A DNA stretch of 64,000 nucleotides, from the NCBI RefSeq assembly GCF_015832195.1, contig NC_052018.1, forward strand, positions 54,311,666 through 54,375,665. The letters are read 5' to 3'. The notes under the pieces were generated by a model, which saw only the letters and a list, made by a program, of their open reading frames with translations, had not been told where the DNA came from and did no database searches. Position numbers and translations under genes: made by a program. The DNA comes from Motacilla alba alba. Taxonomy: Eukaryota; Chordata; Aves; Passeriformes; Motacillidae. This document shows, piece by piece, positions 12,201 to 27,200 of this stretch (within the stretch, counting starts at the first letter, position 1; each line of letters opens with the position of its first letter).

Positions 12201-15200
12201 TAATTTTGTAAGAAGAAGCAGTTATAAATAAGACCCAAAATACAAGAGAAGAAAGTGCTTTGTCTCTGTTTATTAGTGACAGCACAAGTACTTCTGCAAG
12301 AAGAAAATGCATTCAAGCGATCAAGGTCTTGTTGATGTTTCTGTGTATGCCTTTTGCATTAAAAAAGCTGTCTACAACTATTGTAAAGTGAAGTACATGT
12401 TCTGAAGAATACATTGTACCTTGCTGTGTATCTCTCTATGCTCTCTGTTGCTTTCAATTATTTAAAGTGAGCCATTGCACTGTCACATTCACTGAACCTT
12501 GACAACAGAGTTTTGGCCAAAGCAGGCTTGTGATTAACTGGTAACACATCTCAAGCTCTTGTAAAGCACTTAGCAGAAGTCAAAAATACAAAAACCAAAC
12601 AAAGCACTGAAAACCTCTAGCATCAATAAATTGGTTTCTATGCTTTCTATGCTCCCAAGGAAAGCACTGTAATTACACATTTGCTCTCATGGCTTGCAGA
12701 GGAAAGTGACATGGTGCAGCTGTCTCTGCCTCCTCTGCAACAGTTTAGATCCTCCACTTTATATGGTGCCATTCATCATAACAACTGAATTATAGCCAAA
12801 GTAAATACTGGATGGGCAAGGCCTAAAGCACACAGGAACATTTGTGCCAGACAGAATAGGAAACAGGCGACAAAGGCTCCCAGCACCTCCCACCTATGGC
12901 AACAAAAGCATAGAAGTCAGGTAGACTCACCTGAATGACAGAACTGCAAAGGCTGAAAAAGACCCTTGAGATCATTAAGTCCAATTCTGAAAGTAGACCA
13001 GTACCTACCTTCAGGAAATCAGGAAAAGAATACCCACAAAGACCACATGCTCATGCTCTTTGGGAACAAATCAGCACATACAAACTTCTGAAGCAATTCT
13101 TGCTCCATGGCATACTACTAAGATAGTTACCCTTCACTCCTTAGATGAACTGTCAGTGACTGTCTTGAGTTTTAATTTTAGACAAACAGCTGGAGACATT
13201 ATGTCAGTGAACTTGTTTAAAGCTTGCCTTGAGGTAAAGTGCAAAATCAAATGTTGCTCATTTTATGCTACTGGGCCTATGCTACTGCTTATATATTATG
13301 TATATATTTTCTGCTGGAAGATCATAAAGAAACTGGTACATTTGTTTCATTGGAATAAACGGATGCAATTGGTTCAGAATACAAAACACCAACTTACCTT
13401 TGGTTTTGATTTTTACAGCTTTTTGCTGCTTGAATTCTGTCCCGAGTATATCATAGAGAGCAGTTAATTCAATCAGTGCTAAAGAATAGACTTTCTTCAT
13501 GTCCTGAGGGGCTAGGTCACCAATCTTTGTCGTACCTGTTTTGTCCTTCGGCAGTCTGAAATTCTAAAAGTAGAGAATTGCAGCAGGGTAAATAATCCAA
13601 GTCATGACAAATTACTTAGCTCAAAGGCTGTGCTTCCTTCAGGGTACAACCTTTCATCATGAAGCCTGCTGTTATTGACTAAATCAAAGGAGAATCCCAC
13701 AAATAGGTTAAAAAGCAGATGATCTTAAAATGATAGAAAGATTTAGGTTCCCACTGACTTCTGGAGGTCATCTAATTCAATTGCTGCTCAAAGCAAGGTT
13801 AAATTCAAAGTCTGATTGGATTGCTTGTTGTTGTTGTTCAAATGAATTTTGAAAATTCCCAATAACCCCTGTGGGAACCTGTTTCAGTGTGGAATGCTCC
13901 CATGGGGACTTTCTTTACTATGCAAAAAAAAAAAAAGTCACCATTAGTCACTTGTGCCCATTAACTGCTGTCCTTTTACTTGGCACCTCCAAGAACAGTC
14001 TGGATTTGTCATTTGTCCTGCTTGCAACCACTATTCTCCCTCCACCTTCTGCATCTTTTTCCAGTTTACAATGGTGGAAATGGCTGTCCATGAACAATCC
14101 TATGCACATAAAATTGCAGAGAAATCCTATGCAATAGGACAGAAATTGTTCTGCATTTGTGCACACAAAATAAAATATCTGGCTGCCATATAAATAATAA
14201 TAAAGGAGTTACCTTCTTAGAGAAGGGAGATACTTAATCATGGCTCCTTTCTACTGCATTAGATACTCAGAGGCCGCAGTCAGAGAGCAATATAAGGAAT
14301 TCAGTTGAAAGGGTGAGGGACTTCCCAACTCATTGAACTTTCTAACTCCACCTCTCACCAGCAGGCTTTTAAGTATGCATGACTCAGAGCAGGAAGCTTG
14401 ACAAGACTTTCTTCCACTTGGAAAGACATATTATACTCATGAATTATTTTGTTACCCTATGCAACCCCAGCAATAGCAGAGCTGAATTCCTGGTTATGGT
14501 ACATGACTACAAGGGCACATACCAAAACATAAACATAATTTACAAAAGGTAGATGAGTAGCCAGTTCCCCACATTGAGCTTTCACTGACTTGCACAAACA
14601 TGTCTGCTTAAAAATAGCTGCTGATGATGAAGGTGCAACCAAAATATTGCAAATTTAAATAGGTAACTCTCTTCCTTTTCCTATCATTTTGCAGCTGTTT
14701 TTGTAACTGAAGAAGAAATCCCATAACCATGTCTTTGAGCAATCCTTCACAAGCCTGGCCAGAAGCAGAGCTAATGTATGTGTTATGCATATATACAGAA
14801 GTGAGGGCATAGCTTTTATCTCCTTGTTATAGGCTGCATTAGAGAAACATGACTCAAACACTTTAGAATCTATTTCTAAATATCCATTAATGTCTGGTTT
14901 ATAATGTTTAAACTAGGATACATGGGGTAATTACTACTTGAAGAACTGCACAAGTCCTTATCTAAATTAAGTGTTTAAAGAACTGGGAAACATTATTTCA
15001 GAAATTGTATTTACTCAGACATGTTTGCATACAGTGTTAGGGAAAAAACTAAAAAAACCAACAAGACAGTTTTCACACCAGTCATTAGTTTACAGGTTAT
15101 ATGTACATGTTACATGTTCATGAACTGGTAGGTAGAGAGAGACCCTAAAAGAGATTTCTGAGGATCGACAACACAATCCCTTGGAGGATTTTCTTTTGAT

Positions 15201-18200
15201 TTTATATGGATTCATTCCAAAAGAGGCTTTTTTTATTATGAGTTGGAAAGAAAAACTGAGTTCAAATTAATCTTTTATTTCCTGCCATTAGATTTCTCTA
15301 ACTTCTATAGACAATTCTGTTCTTCATTCTCATCCCTCACCTACCCGCATCAGACAACTGCATGAGGTTTCTACAGGCATCTACCAAACCCTTTTCATAT
15401 TACAGCAGAGCTTTTCATTAGAGGTAAAGCATCTCACCTCAGATAACAGAAAAAGAGGGTGTAAACAAATGAAGCAAAGATAGAGTGGTACAACCACCAC
15501 TAAGCCACCATTCCAGCTTAATATCAGAAGTTCATTCTTGCTTATATATAGAGTGCATTTTCCCAGACACACAACTACATAAAGAGGCATAAATGTAGTT
15601 ATTTTCATGTTATTGAGCATACTATTCCCAAAAATTAGTTACCTTAAGAACCTCTATTTCTACAAAGCTACATCTGACAACGTTCCTCTAAATCTAATTG
15701 ACTCAGTCTCAGAGTAATATATATAGGTGATATAATATAATAATATATAGGTGATATAAATATCACCTATACAGTACCTCTAGCTAAAAATAAAGAGGAA
15801 TAAATAAGAAAACCTACCGGGAGAAGAGTGTCACCCCCTCCACCTTTGTACATTTTGCCTACTGAGCTGTCTTTGAGATTAGCTGCCTGTTCTGCAAATG
15901 ATATCTCCAAATTGATGTCAGTGTCTGAAGATGGCATGTCTTCAAGCAGGCTCTTCTGCTCATCTGTTCCAAGACTGAACTTTGGACCTGAAAACACCAT
16001 TAAAAAAAAAAAAGCTAAAAATCAACAGCAGCACACTTGAGCACCACTCAGTGTATAAGAGTAAGTTTTAAACCAAGTAGAAACTAATGCTGTGCGAGCA
16101 ATGGACATTCTGATTGCAAAGTCATTGTTCCTGTATTTTTTATGTCAGTTAAAAATTTAGCTATTAACAAGGGTTCAACTTGCGTAGGTTTTCTTCAATA
16201 CTTTTGCCAAGGCATGGGGTTTTCTCTCCTATTTATCTATTATGAAAATACAGAGCAATACAACTCAAACAGCAGACTCCCACAATCTTGCAAAACCAAA
16301 AAGCTTTGGCATCAGAAGTTTCTTGCCATCAAACACTTTCTAATCTCAAAGACTGTAACATCCTGCAAAAAAATCAGCAAATTTTTCTGCTGTTAAAATT
16401 TCAAAAGCAATAGAGAATTTGTCCTGCATGACTCAAAACATTAACATCTGGGAATAACAGGGAGTACACAGATCATATCTTTGTTTCATTACTCCTGTTC
16501 CCATCTCAGTATGAAGAGTCTAGATTCCTCAAAACAGTTTGGACATGTTTCTGTGATACAGGGAAGGACTAAGTACACAATAATGGCCTTACTTCTCTTT
16601 CTTTGTTCCTTAAAGGAATCAAACACGAGACAAATTTAGAACATTTTCAGTTAAAGGAATAAAGAATCAGAAAAGGGAGAGGCCATTCTGCTTTTAGAAG
16701 AAGAAGCTGCCCAATTTCACAGTAAATCAACCACTGCTTTTGGTCTGAAGTTAAAATATATTGTGAAAGAAGCAAGAAGAAAATTATACAGTAAAAAACA
16801 GTATTTAATACAAAGCATAGAAGTCTAAGAAAGCTTTTAGTCTCTCCACCATCCTTCTCATGATATCTATCCAAAACAATACATCAAGGAGTAGGTTCCT
16901 TCTGCAAGACATTACAGAATCACAGAAGGTTTCCAGGTACTACAGAAGAGTAAAGTCACAGAATAAATAACGTTTAAATAGACCTTTGAGATCATGGAGT
17001 CCAACCTATGACCAAACAGCCCCATGTCAACTGTATTGTGGCACTAAGTGGCATGTCCAGTCTTTCCTTAAACACCTCCAGTGACTCCACAACCTCCCTG
17101 GGCAGTGCACTCCAATATCTAATCAACCTTTTGTGAAGAACTTCTCCCTAATGTCCAATCTAAACTTCTCCTGGCACAGATTGAGGCTGTGTCCTCTTGT
17201 CCTGTTGCTGCCTGGGAGAAAAGACCAACCTCCACCTGGCTACAGCCTCCTGTCAGGAAATTATAGAGAGGTAAGATTCCCCTGAGCCTCCTTTTCTCCA
17301 GGCTAAACACCCCCAGCTCCCTCAGCCTTTCCTCATAGGACTTGTACTCCAGACCCTTCACCAGCTCTGTTACCCTCCTCTGGCCATGCTCCAGCCCCAC
17401 AATGTTCTTTCTGAATTAGGGGTTCAGAACTGGACACAGAACTTGAGGTGTAGCCTCTCCAGTGCTGAGTATAGAGGAAGAATCACTTCCCTAGTCCTGG
17501 GACCATGATTCTGCCACTGCCTCCTACTCACACGAGACTGCAGACTGTTCAAAGCTAATATACCACAAGTGTAGGAAAAGTGGATGGAAATGGGCATGAG
17601 TTGTGAAGGAGAACCACAAGCAATGCATATATTTTGGTGTAAGAATGTTGTGCAACATAATCTAATTTTTTCACACTGCTGTGGGAAATTTTATATGGCC
17701 TAGAGTAACTACCCTAAGCCAGTTACAGGTACAGCAAAAGCTGATTCTGAAGCAGGGGAAAGCCTGCAGAGAGGCTGATTAAGAGCAGTCAGGTAAGTGC
17801 TGATCTACACTGATGGTCTGTAAAAGAACTGAGCTGCAAGTACACAATCCAAACAATATATGAAGCAGGAAGTTTTAAAAAATTTACAGCAACTCGCCAA
17901 TTTTTCTAAATTATATCTGCATCTTATTTAAAAACACAAAACTATTCTCTGACATTATTTAGATCAAGTCCTGAAAATAACCTCAGTCAGCCAGGGCCAG
18001 ACTCAGGGGACCTGACAGGCAAATGGCTGAAGCTACCATAGTTCTGGTAAGGCAAAGTGCTTTAGACAACCACTCCCATGTCAAAGTACTTACCTAAGCT
18101 AAGACAGTTTCAGGGAGAGAAGGTGGATTTGAGTTATTACTTCGACTTTACTTACAACCAAGCAATGTTGTGAGAAGTAGAACAGAACATTTTCCTATTC

Positions 18201-21200
18201 TACCAGCTGTGTGTGTTACTCATCACTTGTTTTTTCCAGAGTGGCTTCTGCTCACTTTCCACAGACCCCAAAATACCTCGGGCATACGCCAAAGATTAAG
18301 CTGATCTTGAAACTAGAGCTGCTCCTTTTGGTAAAGGGATATCTGAGTCCTCAGTAAGCAAACATATCCAAGGTCAAATTCATCCCTGACTCTGCTCCTT
18401 GGCATCCCTGCGCGTATATCCATAAATATAATGTAAACTGTTCAATGCATCCATACCGAATGAAAAGAGTTTCCTGTCCCCCCAAAACTTGTGTCATGCT
18501 AATGTGGCCTATACCTGACCTACATACTTCCTACCAGCCTAGGAGGGATCTGATGTTAACAAACAAAAAGCAGTAGCTCCTATTTCAGTCCTCTGGTCAT
18601 ACCAAGGTGTCATGTAAAGCAGATGTCTCAGTAATGCTCTGCACATTTTAAAGATCTGGAAGTGCTGCTGTTGCGGGGAGTCTTTTCTTGGTTGTATAGC
18701 CTTGCTCCCATTGTTGTACGTTCCTGAACTAGGCAGCAGCTGTAAGAGGAAGCAGCCTTGGTGTTCTGCCAACCTGCCAACCACATGCTATATTTAATGA
18801 GAGAAATGCAACTGTGATACAGAAAAATGCAAATATTGTCTATGAGGATGTGGAAACCATATTTTACATGAGTTCTGTACCCTTTCCTTAGTACACAGAG
18901 CTATTTAAAGATTACATCAAATGATGGGAATTCTTCAGGAATAAAACAAGGGAACATTGCAAGTATCAACTGTGCTATATCCCAGTTTTGCATGGGAATC
19001 TTGAATATACACCAACGGAGCTAAACTGACAGATCTAAATTTACGACTGCAAAGGTAGAATGATTTTTTCTTTGACTGACGAAGCATTTCTCTAAAATGC
19101 TAGTTCATAGATGGCTATAAATTGAAAATAAAAAACCTTGTAATCATTTCACTGACAGCATTACTTTGGCTATAGAATCCTCATTTATCATGTAAAACAA
19201 AAAGCAAAACCAAACTCTTTAATTAAAAAACACCAGATTACAGATTTTTTTCCCTATCAAGAAGCAAACATTATTGCTCTTTACCCTCATATTACACACG
19301 GTACACACGATTTGTTCATCCATTCTCTAGATTGTTATGCCTCGAAGCTGCCCTCATACAGAGGTTTTATCTATTATTCTTCCCCTGTAGCAAATCCTAA
19401 GTCCAGATAAACAACTGCAGTCATAGTAAACTGATTTTTGCTACTCCTCTATTTCAGCTAATAAGTACTTAGCATTTTATATGTTTTATTATTTCCTTTT
19501 TATTTCTTGAGAGGTCGTAACCAACACAGTTATTTACTCATTTTCACAGGATTCCAAAGAAAATTACTTCTTTTATTTTTTATCTATTGAACATATTCCT
19601 AGCTTTGCAGGCCTTTAGTGAGTGTCATGGATTGTTAAAATGATAATGCCTTTTGAGAGCTTAATACATTATTCTGAATTTTCTTTTTGTTTCCTGTAGA
19701 CACACTCCATACCTACACAAAACAAAAGGCACTTATTATTCTGTGAGTTTGCATATATTATTTAGTCAAGAAACAAGGTGTGTTGGACACAGAAAGAAGA
19801 AAGGAGAAGAAAGGAGAAACCAGAACAGATTCACATAGCCCAGACATGCTCTAAAGGCAAACCATTAACAATTTCAGCCTGGCAGAAGCACTTGGGAATG
19901 CAGCATTCAAATATCCAATTAGGAACAGTTACCACCTTTGGAGTATGGCCAAAAAGAGTTTTTTACCATAACAATTTTAAAATGCCTCAATTTAGGCTTT
20001 TTGACTTTAATGTCTGAGATGATGTTCATATTTTTTCAGGTGAAACTGGGACTACTTCTGTGTCAAAGAGGGTTTCCATTTTAAAATTATGCCCTTGGAT
20101 TTGGATTTCATAAATATTTAGTACCTCTGAAATATCAGGCATGTTTACTTTTTGCCTTAAATTCATTCACTGTTTGTATAACACTAATGTGCTTATTCTG
20201 GAGGAAAGATCATAGCACAGCATTGAACCAGATGCATGCTTTTAACACCATCAAACTTGCATGGTTTGACTGCAGACTGAACTGAGTTTTCCTTCCTGTC
20301 CAGTCTTGGGAGCAGAGCGCACTCTAGCACGTTGACTAGAGCAGGAGTGTATCAGGATATAAGCAGGCTGCATTTGCCATCCACATCACAATCTGTGCTG
20401 AGGAGAGCTAGCATATGGGACTTGCTTTTCAGAACTTCCCATTTCTGAAGGGTTCATCAGGGCCACAGGGAAAGAAAGAACCAGATGTGATAAAAACTCT
20501 GTAATAATTGCTTGGTAATTTTCCAGCTCTGAATCCTACAGTGAAGTTTATTGACACAAGCACCAGGCAACTCTTCCTTCCCTTGTGCTGAACCAGCAGT
20601 CTGGCAGTCCTCCCAATTTTTTTACTGTTCTTATTGGAGTGAGGTTTGCTGAGAGGGCAGGAGGGTAATACACACTTCTGGAAACACACAGATTCAGTGT
20701 TATTCAGGGCTGGTTTATATTCATGTCTCCTAATTCAACTGCCATGCACATTCTGTATTGTCCATTGCTGTCTTCCAAGTCTAATTCTAAAGTAACAATT
20801 TTTTCCAAAATACTACTGGTTGGTATTCTAGAACTGAAGCAGAATTTATTTGGTGGCTTAATTACAGCTAAATAACTTGAAATAGGTAACTTGATCTGCC
20901 TGCTTAATGAGGGTATGGGGTTCAGTGTAACATCTATGTGCTATCATAGCCTCCAGAAGAAGCAAAAACCCCAATATATAAACAAAGCAGAATAACAGTG
21001 CAGCATCTTAAAACTTAAATAGCTGCCAACTTAAAACTTAAATAACCTGATCTCTACAGGGGTGTGTAGGGTGGTATAACAGACACAGTGCAACCCTTAC
21101 TTTGAAGAAACCCAACATGATGCAGGACAGCCATCCTTTTACTATTGGACCTGAAGAACAGCAGAAAGCTCTGTCAACATCTTTTATCAGAAATCATACT

Positions 21201-24200
21201 CTCAAAACACAAACTATGGAGTCAGCTAAGGACTTCTGTGATGCACTGTCCCGATGGTAGTAGTATTGTGATAGAGGAAAGGGTCTTCCATGGGTACTGC
21301 ACCTCTCATTTGTGAGCACACTCCACTGAACACAACCTAAGCACACAAAACACTATTTCACTTCCATATTCCTTGAAAAGGTAAACAGCCTCTCTTCTTT
21401 AATCCCTGTTTTTCCTTTAATTTGAGCTACAGGTATATAGCTGGTTCTCACAGGTTTTTTTTGATGCTTGAGTCCAGCCAGTTCTCTTTTTTTTTTTGCT
21501 TATAGTCCATTTGGTTTTATTCTTTTGTATGCACTGATGAGTTTATGCATAGACCTTCATTTCCTGTACTGTACAGCAGAGACAGACCAGAGGCAATCAA
21601 TTAAGGATAGGAAACAACCTAAGCATAAGCTACGAGAGAAGACTTCTCCCAGACAGCTTGGTTATAAGTTGATAATAAACTGGGTTTCTCAGGTGGCTCA
21701 AAGGACACGATCTACAAGCACACTTAAAATTTTACACATCAACAATTCAGTCCAGAGCAGGTTTGTCATTATAATTTAATTTTATTTTGCTGAAAAATTA
21801 CTCATAATATGGACCCATGTACTATCTTGTGTAGTTGAACACCTACAAACCAAAAGAAAAACAAATAAAATAAAGAAGAGAGTAATTTGACATTACCTTT
21901 TGTTCCATCATGTGTTTCGTTTTTGTTTTCACTTGTTCTCACAGTTGAAGGTTCACTTCCATCACAGACCTAAGAAAGGAACAATAAATATGAATGCCTA
22001 TAAAAACCTAGTGCATGGTTGTAGAAACTCCTTTGACTCTGAGCAGCATTAAAACACACACTCCTGCAATTCAGGGGTGTGCAAAAGCACATCTCTGTGC
22101 TTCAACAGAAAACCCCTTGCCAAAGTCTGAGGGGATCTGAAAGCTAGGTAATTAAAAAAAAGTAGTAATTAAATCAATTTCTCTTCTTCCTAGAAGGCTG
22201 CATGGGTGAATGACTTTATTTTCCAGAGTGGCAGAGAATAAGAAAATGCAGTCTGACCTGAAGCTGTAGTTTGCAATAGAAAGGATATGGAAAGGGAATC
22301 TGGAGGAGATGTTTTGACTGACTCAGACCAAATTCCTTTCTCTTGAAAAAGCTTGCATGGTTGCCTCCCCTAGAGAGCAATCCCATCCCTTTTGCAGGGC
22401 AGCCTGACATTATCTGTGCTTACAGCTTAGATTTCCAGCAACAAAACCAGGACACTTTGAAGAGATGAAGAACGGGAAGGGATTTGAACCGTCCTCTCCT
22501 TTCTGTAATGCTGCCCTACCCAGTCTCAAGATGTGACATTTTGTGAACTGGATGACACCAACTACAGACAAAATATTTCAGAACATGTAGAAAATCTATG
22601 CCCATATATATGGGTATACATAGAATCATATATATACATTTTTACCCACATACCATTTTTACTTTTTGGTAAGTCAAATTAACAATTAATGTTTAACACT
22701 GTATTTCACTCAGGCAATTTATAACTCCATACTTACTGAGAAGACAAATGCAAGTTTTAAAGACTTATCCTACTGGCACAATCTGTATTTTCACTTCTCT
22801 AATTTTATTTTTTTTTAATCAGGTATCTTGAGAGGAAGAACAAATTAGCATGATTGCCCAAAAAAATATCTCTGTTTCACAAAGCAGCAGATGCAGAATG
22901 GGAAGCTGTCAAGGTACCAAAAGTCTAGCTTCTCTTTGGGAACACCGCAGGAAATTCAGGAGAAACATTAACGCAATTGTTGTGTTGATGCAAAACATCA
23001 ACACCATTGTTTTACCTTTCCTCCTGCTTTCCTCCAGATGAAGGGAGGCTACAGGATTTTCAGAGGCTATTATTAAACTGGAATGACTTCATACAGCTGC
23101 AGGTGGCTTCAGTCCTCTTTTGTTATATAAAAAGCTTTCTAATGATGGGTGAGTAACAAAGCAGTGACAAAGTTATCTAGGGAGGTAATGGAAGCTACTT
23201 CCCACAGCCTTTCGGGGACAGATTTGGTGAATAACCACAAGCAATAATTTCTGAACAATTATCTTGTTTCTGTCAAGGAGACAAGTTTAGAAGGATTTCC
23301 AACCCCCCCCCCCCCCCCAGTATTTCTATATTTAATAAACAACCGTACATCTTAAATGCCTAAAATAATTTGTCCTCTCAGTGGTGTCTTCAAAATCAAA
23401 ACATGCAGTTTAAGAGAAGAAAAATCTATTGAACACTGTGACATAGGATTTTCAAACATTACAGTATGTAGCTTACATACAGGGACATGAATATTTCTTG
23501 TGCTTTACTGAAATAAAAGAAAAAAAAAGAGAAATTATACTGCTTTAAGCTACATGATATTTTACCTAAATTGCTCAGCTATTAGATCTTGTAATTTTTA
23601 GGTAGAGTCAGTTACAAACCAGATCCCAGAGAGCTTTTATGGAGTTAATATCTCTTTTGCAACCACAGACAAAGCAGAACAGTGAAAGGGAAGTTGTGCC
23701 TCCAGAACACACCACTTCCCCCACTACATTTCAACTGAGTTTAGAAGGAGTTGCTGAAGGAGAGGAAGCTGTTGAGGGAAGGAGGAAATCAAATTCCCTC
23801 AAAATTCCCCATGCTTTCCATCACCACAACCACTGCACTCAAAGGCAGTGTCAGCAGTGAGAACAAGGGACAGAGCTGAGGTCAGGTAACCCAGTCATGC
23901 CATAAGGCTTCATTCTTATGGCTGAAGATCTCAGTGCTCATAGGAAGCAGAGAGGACACAACCCCTCTACATTGAAAAGGAATTCTAATCATAGTCTCCA
24001 TTTCCCTCCTTCCCTTTTCCTGTATATGGGAAAGGAATTCTCTTCAATGTCCCATGATGGGAAACTGGGACCCTTCGGGGCCTGTCAGAGTAACTTCCCA
24101 TACACATTTTAACATACATATAGGCCCTGGGAGTTAGTATGGGGTTTACACCCCCAGCTGATAGGCATAAAGACCTAGCCAAAACCAAGGAGGTTAGGCT

Positions 24201-27200
24201 AATGCCCCATTTTCCCCCCTTTTTTATAAACAAACAAAAGCACAAGTAAGTAAGAGGTAACCACTCAAAAGTAAAAGTAGGCTTGTGGTAGCTCTTTGGG
24301 TGATTGTTATGATGAGTTTTGCATCCCTATGAAAAATAATTCCAATTAAAATGAATGGTTCTTTTATTCATCACCTTTAAGATGAGGCAAATTACACACT
24401 TCTTCATAAATACTAAAATTGCTTAATGCAATGTCGAATCTGGACAAACACAATTCCTGAAAATTTAGTGAAAAATTCCCTTAGAAATCTTCTGGAAATA
24501 TCCCTTTCGTGTGCTACTCTACTCTCCCCTCATCCGTATGTGTCCCTCTCTGCTCTCTGTCAGAATCAAACAAAACAACTGACTGGAACTCACTTTTCCC
24601 TTTGAGTCATTCTGTAGCCTGAAGATATCTCTGACATCAGGAATCTGGTGCTGTTTGTTTCTTTTCCTCATGGTTTGTGTGACGGTCTCTACTCGCTTTT
24701 CCACTGCAGCTTTCTGGGTTCGGGTCAGCGTGGATAAAAACACCATGCTTTCCAGGGAGTCACCAGAGCTCTCTCCAAACAGATTCGACAAACCTGCCTC
24801 CTTCAGCCATTCTTCTTCCAGTTCTCCCTCTGAGCAATTTGAAGAGAAAAAGGCTTAAACATTGGCTTTTTATTACTGCCAAACACATTGGATTTTAATG
24901 ACATGACACAGTCACTATAATTCACAGAAAAGTACCAAGGGGATACACAATTAAGAATTACTTACACTGTCATGACTCGGAAAAAAGCTATTGTTTCTAA
25001 GAGCCTCAAAAGGCTTAATATATGATATCAAAGCTTTTAAAGTAGTTAATCCAATACAGATTGCTATGTAGCAATCTTTATAATAATCTACAGCTCTTCC
25101 ATTAAAATCACATACCATTTTATAAATGTACCTAAATAAAAATGTGTATGGGGAAGCCTGAAAGCCAGATCATTGCTGCTCCACTGATTTTTAGTTCGAT
25201 ACTCAATCTTTTTAGCTCTCTTACTGACATGGTTCTGCCCACTTTCCTTGATACATTAATCCTACAGCCTTCCACTAGCTCAATTTAATGAAGGACAAAC
25301 CAGCCTACACGAGTCCTTATGCTATTTTTTCATCAGTTCTTATGACATGGTCTCCAGCCTGCTGACAGCCCGCAGAACAATTTTTGCTTTAGTCTTAGAG
25401 CAAAGGTATCCTTTATTGACAGATTATTGCACATGAAAGAAGTTATTAAATATTGTCACCAATGGCAAAATTTCTGCTTCTGAAATCTGTATCACCCTAG
25501 TGATATTTTCCATAAAACACTAAGTTCCATCTGTAGCAGTTGAGGTTGTGCTGAATGCCAACAATTCTCTCAAATGTTCAAGCAATATTTCCATTTATCA
25601 GATATCTAAAAATACTCCTAATCTGGCATGCCAACTTCACTATTGATTGCATTTTACCACTGTGCCCAGAGCACGTTCAAGTGGGCACCTTAATATTAAC
25701 AGCATCCAGAAAACAGACACCAAAACTTAATATGAATTTTGCTATGGCTGTGTAGCCACATCCTGAGCCTCTGACGAAACTCTCAGGTTTTGTTATCAGG
25801 GCTGGAAAGAATGGCTACACCCATGCTCCAGAGCAGCTGTGAGCAACCTCTCTCCCCTGTCTTGCCTTTGCCTGGCCACTTTCAGGCAGGTCCATCAGCC
25901 AGCTGCAGCATCCCACACGCTCAGCAGTACTCGTGCCCAAGAGAGGAGCTGCACATGAGGCAAGGTGTGAGGCACAGCAACACATGCTCCAGCTGCTAAC
26001 TCAGCTGTGCTGATCTCTCGGGCTTCACACCAGAGTCACCTGCAGTAACCAGGGGGAAGAACGCTACATATCAAACCAGTGGAAGTGGTGGGGCTGGGGG
26101 TGCAGAGCCTAAAGGCACAGCCACACCAGTGAGCTGCAGTAAGAGAAGAGGTTCATATACTGCAGAACAATGGACTCTGCTGCTCTGGACAAAGCCCCAT
26201 GGCTCCATAAAAAAACCCCACAGGTCCCAAATCACAAGGGTTGGGAGCCTTGCTGCTTTCTCCAGGGGCCACGTTGTTATGCTCTTCAGCGCAGTGACTT
26301 TTCAAAGTGCTGAGGGAGGCAGAAGTGCAAACCCCTTTGGAAGTTCATGGAGCACACTCTTCTCACTCACGTGGAGGCCATACCAAAATGCAAAATTCAC
26401 CATTTTGATTTACTGAGACTGTGGGTCTCATAAGAATGAGAGAGAGGCAGCTACTGCATTGTTAAAAAATAATTTTTGAGAGAAAACTGAAATTAAGGAC
26501 ATTACTCCTCTTTTATCAGTGAGGACACAAAAAAAAAAAGAAGAAAAAAAATTGCCCAGCCTCTAAGACCATGCCCCAAGGAGTGGCCCATAATTCATGC
26601 TTCTGAGAAACACAAATAACAAACTGAACAATCACAATAGTTACAAGCATAGAAAGTTACTCACTAAACTTAAATCGGTTAATCATTGGCTTGTCTTCTA
26701 AAGCGTGAAGTTTCTATCCACAATAGCTACAGTAACGAACAACATACACAAAGAGTGAAAGGGTAAGTTAGTTCAACAGTAAACTGCAAATAGTTCAGTC
26801 CTTGTGATTTGCAAGCACAGGCACCTTTCTGATATTCTGCAAGTACCATTCAAAGAAAAATCAGCCTTTTAGTTGTCTCTGATAAAACTGTCTTTCAGGG
26901 TACTGCCTGTTTCTGGTGATATGCATCAGAGGCAACAGAATTTTCAAAGCAGATGTTCAGGAAAGTGAGCTCCTCTTTTGATCTGCATTAGGTAGGTGCC
27001 ATCTCTTGAAATAAGACTTGAAGAAAAATCCCTAAATCAGCAAACTGATGAACACTGACAGAACAGATTTCATTACCATCTGGCTCTTTCACTACAAGTG
27101 CTACTCGTTCCTCGTGGTTATTTCCTCTGGTTTCATGGATGTTTTCAAGTTCTTTCCAGTAGTCATCCATAGACAGTTCATCCAGGGAGTCCTGGGATCC

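Larger units (their letters stand above)
13564..15817 (-). other. ARHGAP18 intron 5
   Basis: Holds an ancient CR1 fragment (13735-13915) and the perfect hairpin close to its 5' splice site. Nothing else recognised. Confidence 0.9.

Noticed and set aside
17119..17400. 93-codon minus-strand frame with protein-like text
   Set aside because: It lies wholly within the CR1 3' end, outside any intact transposase or reverse-transcriptase reading frame.
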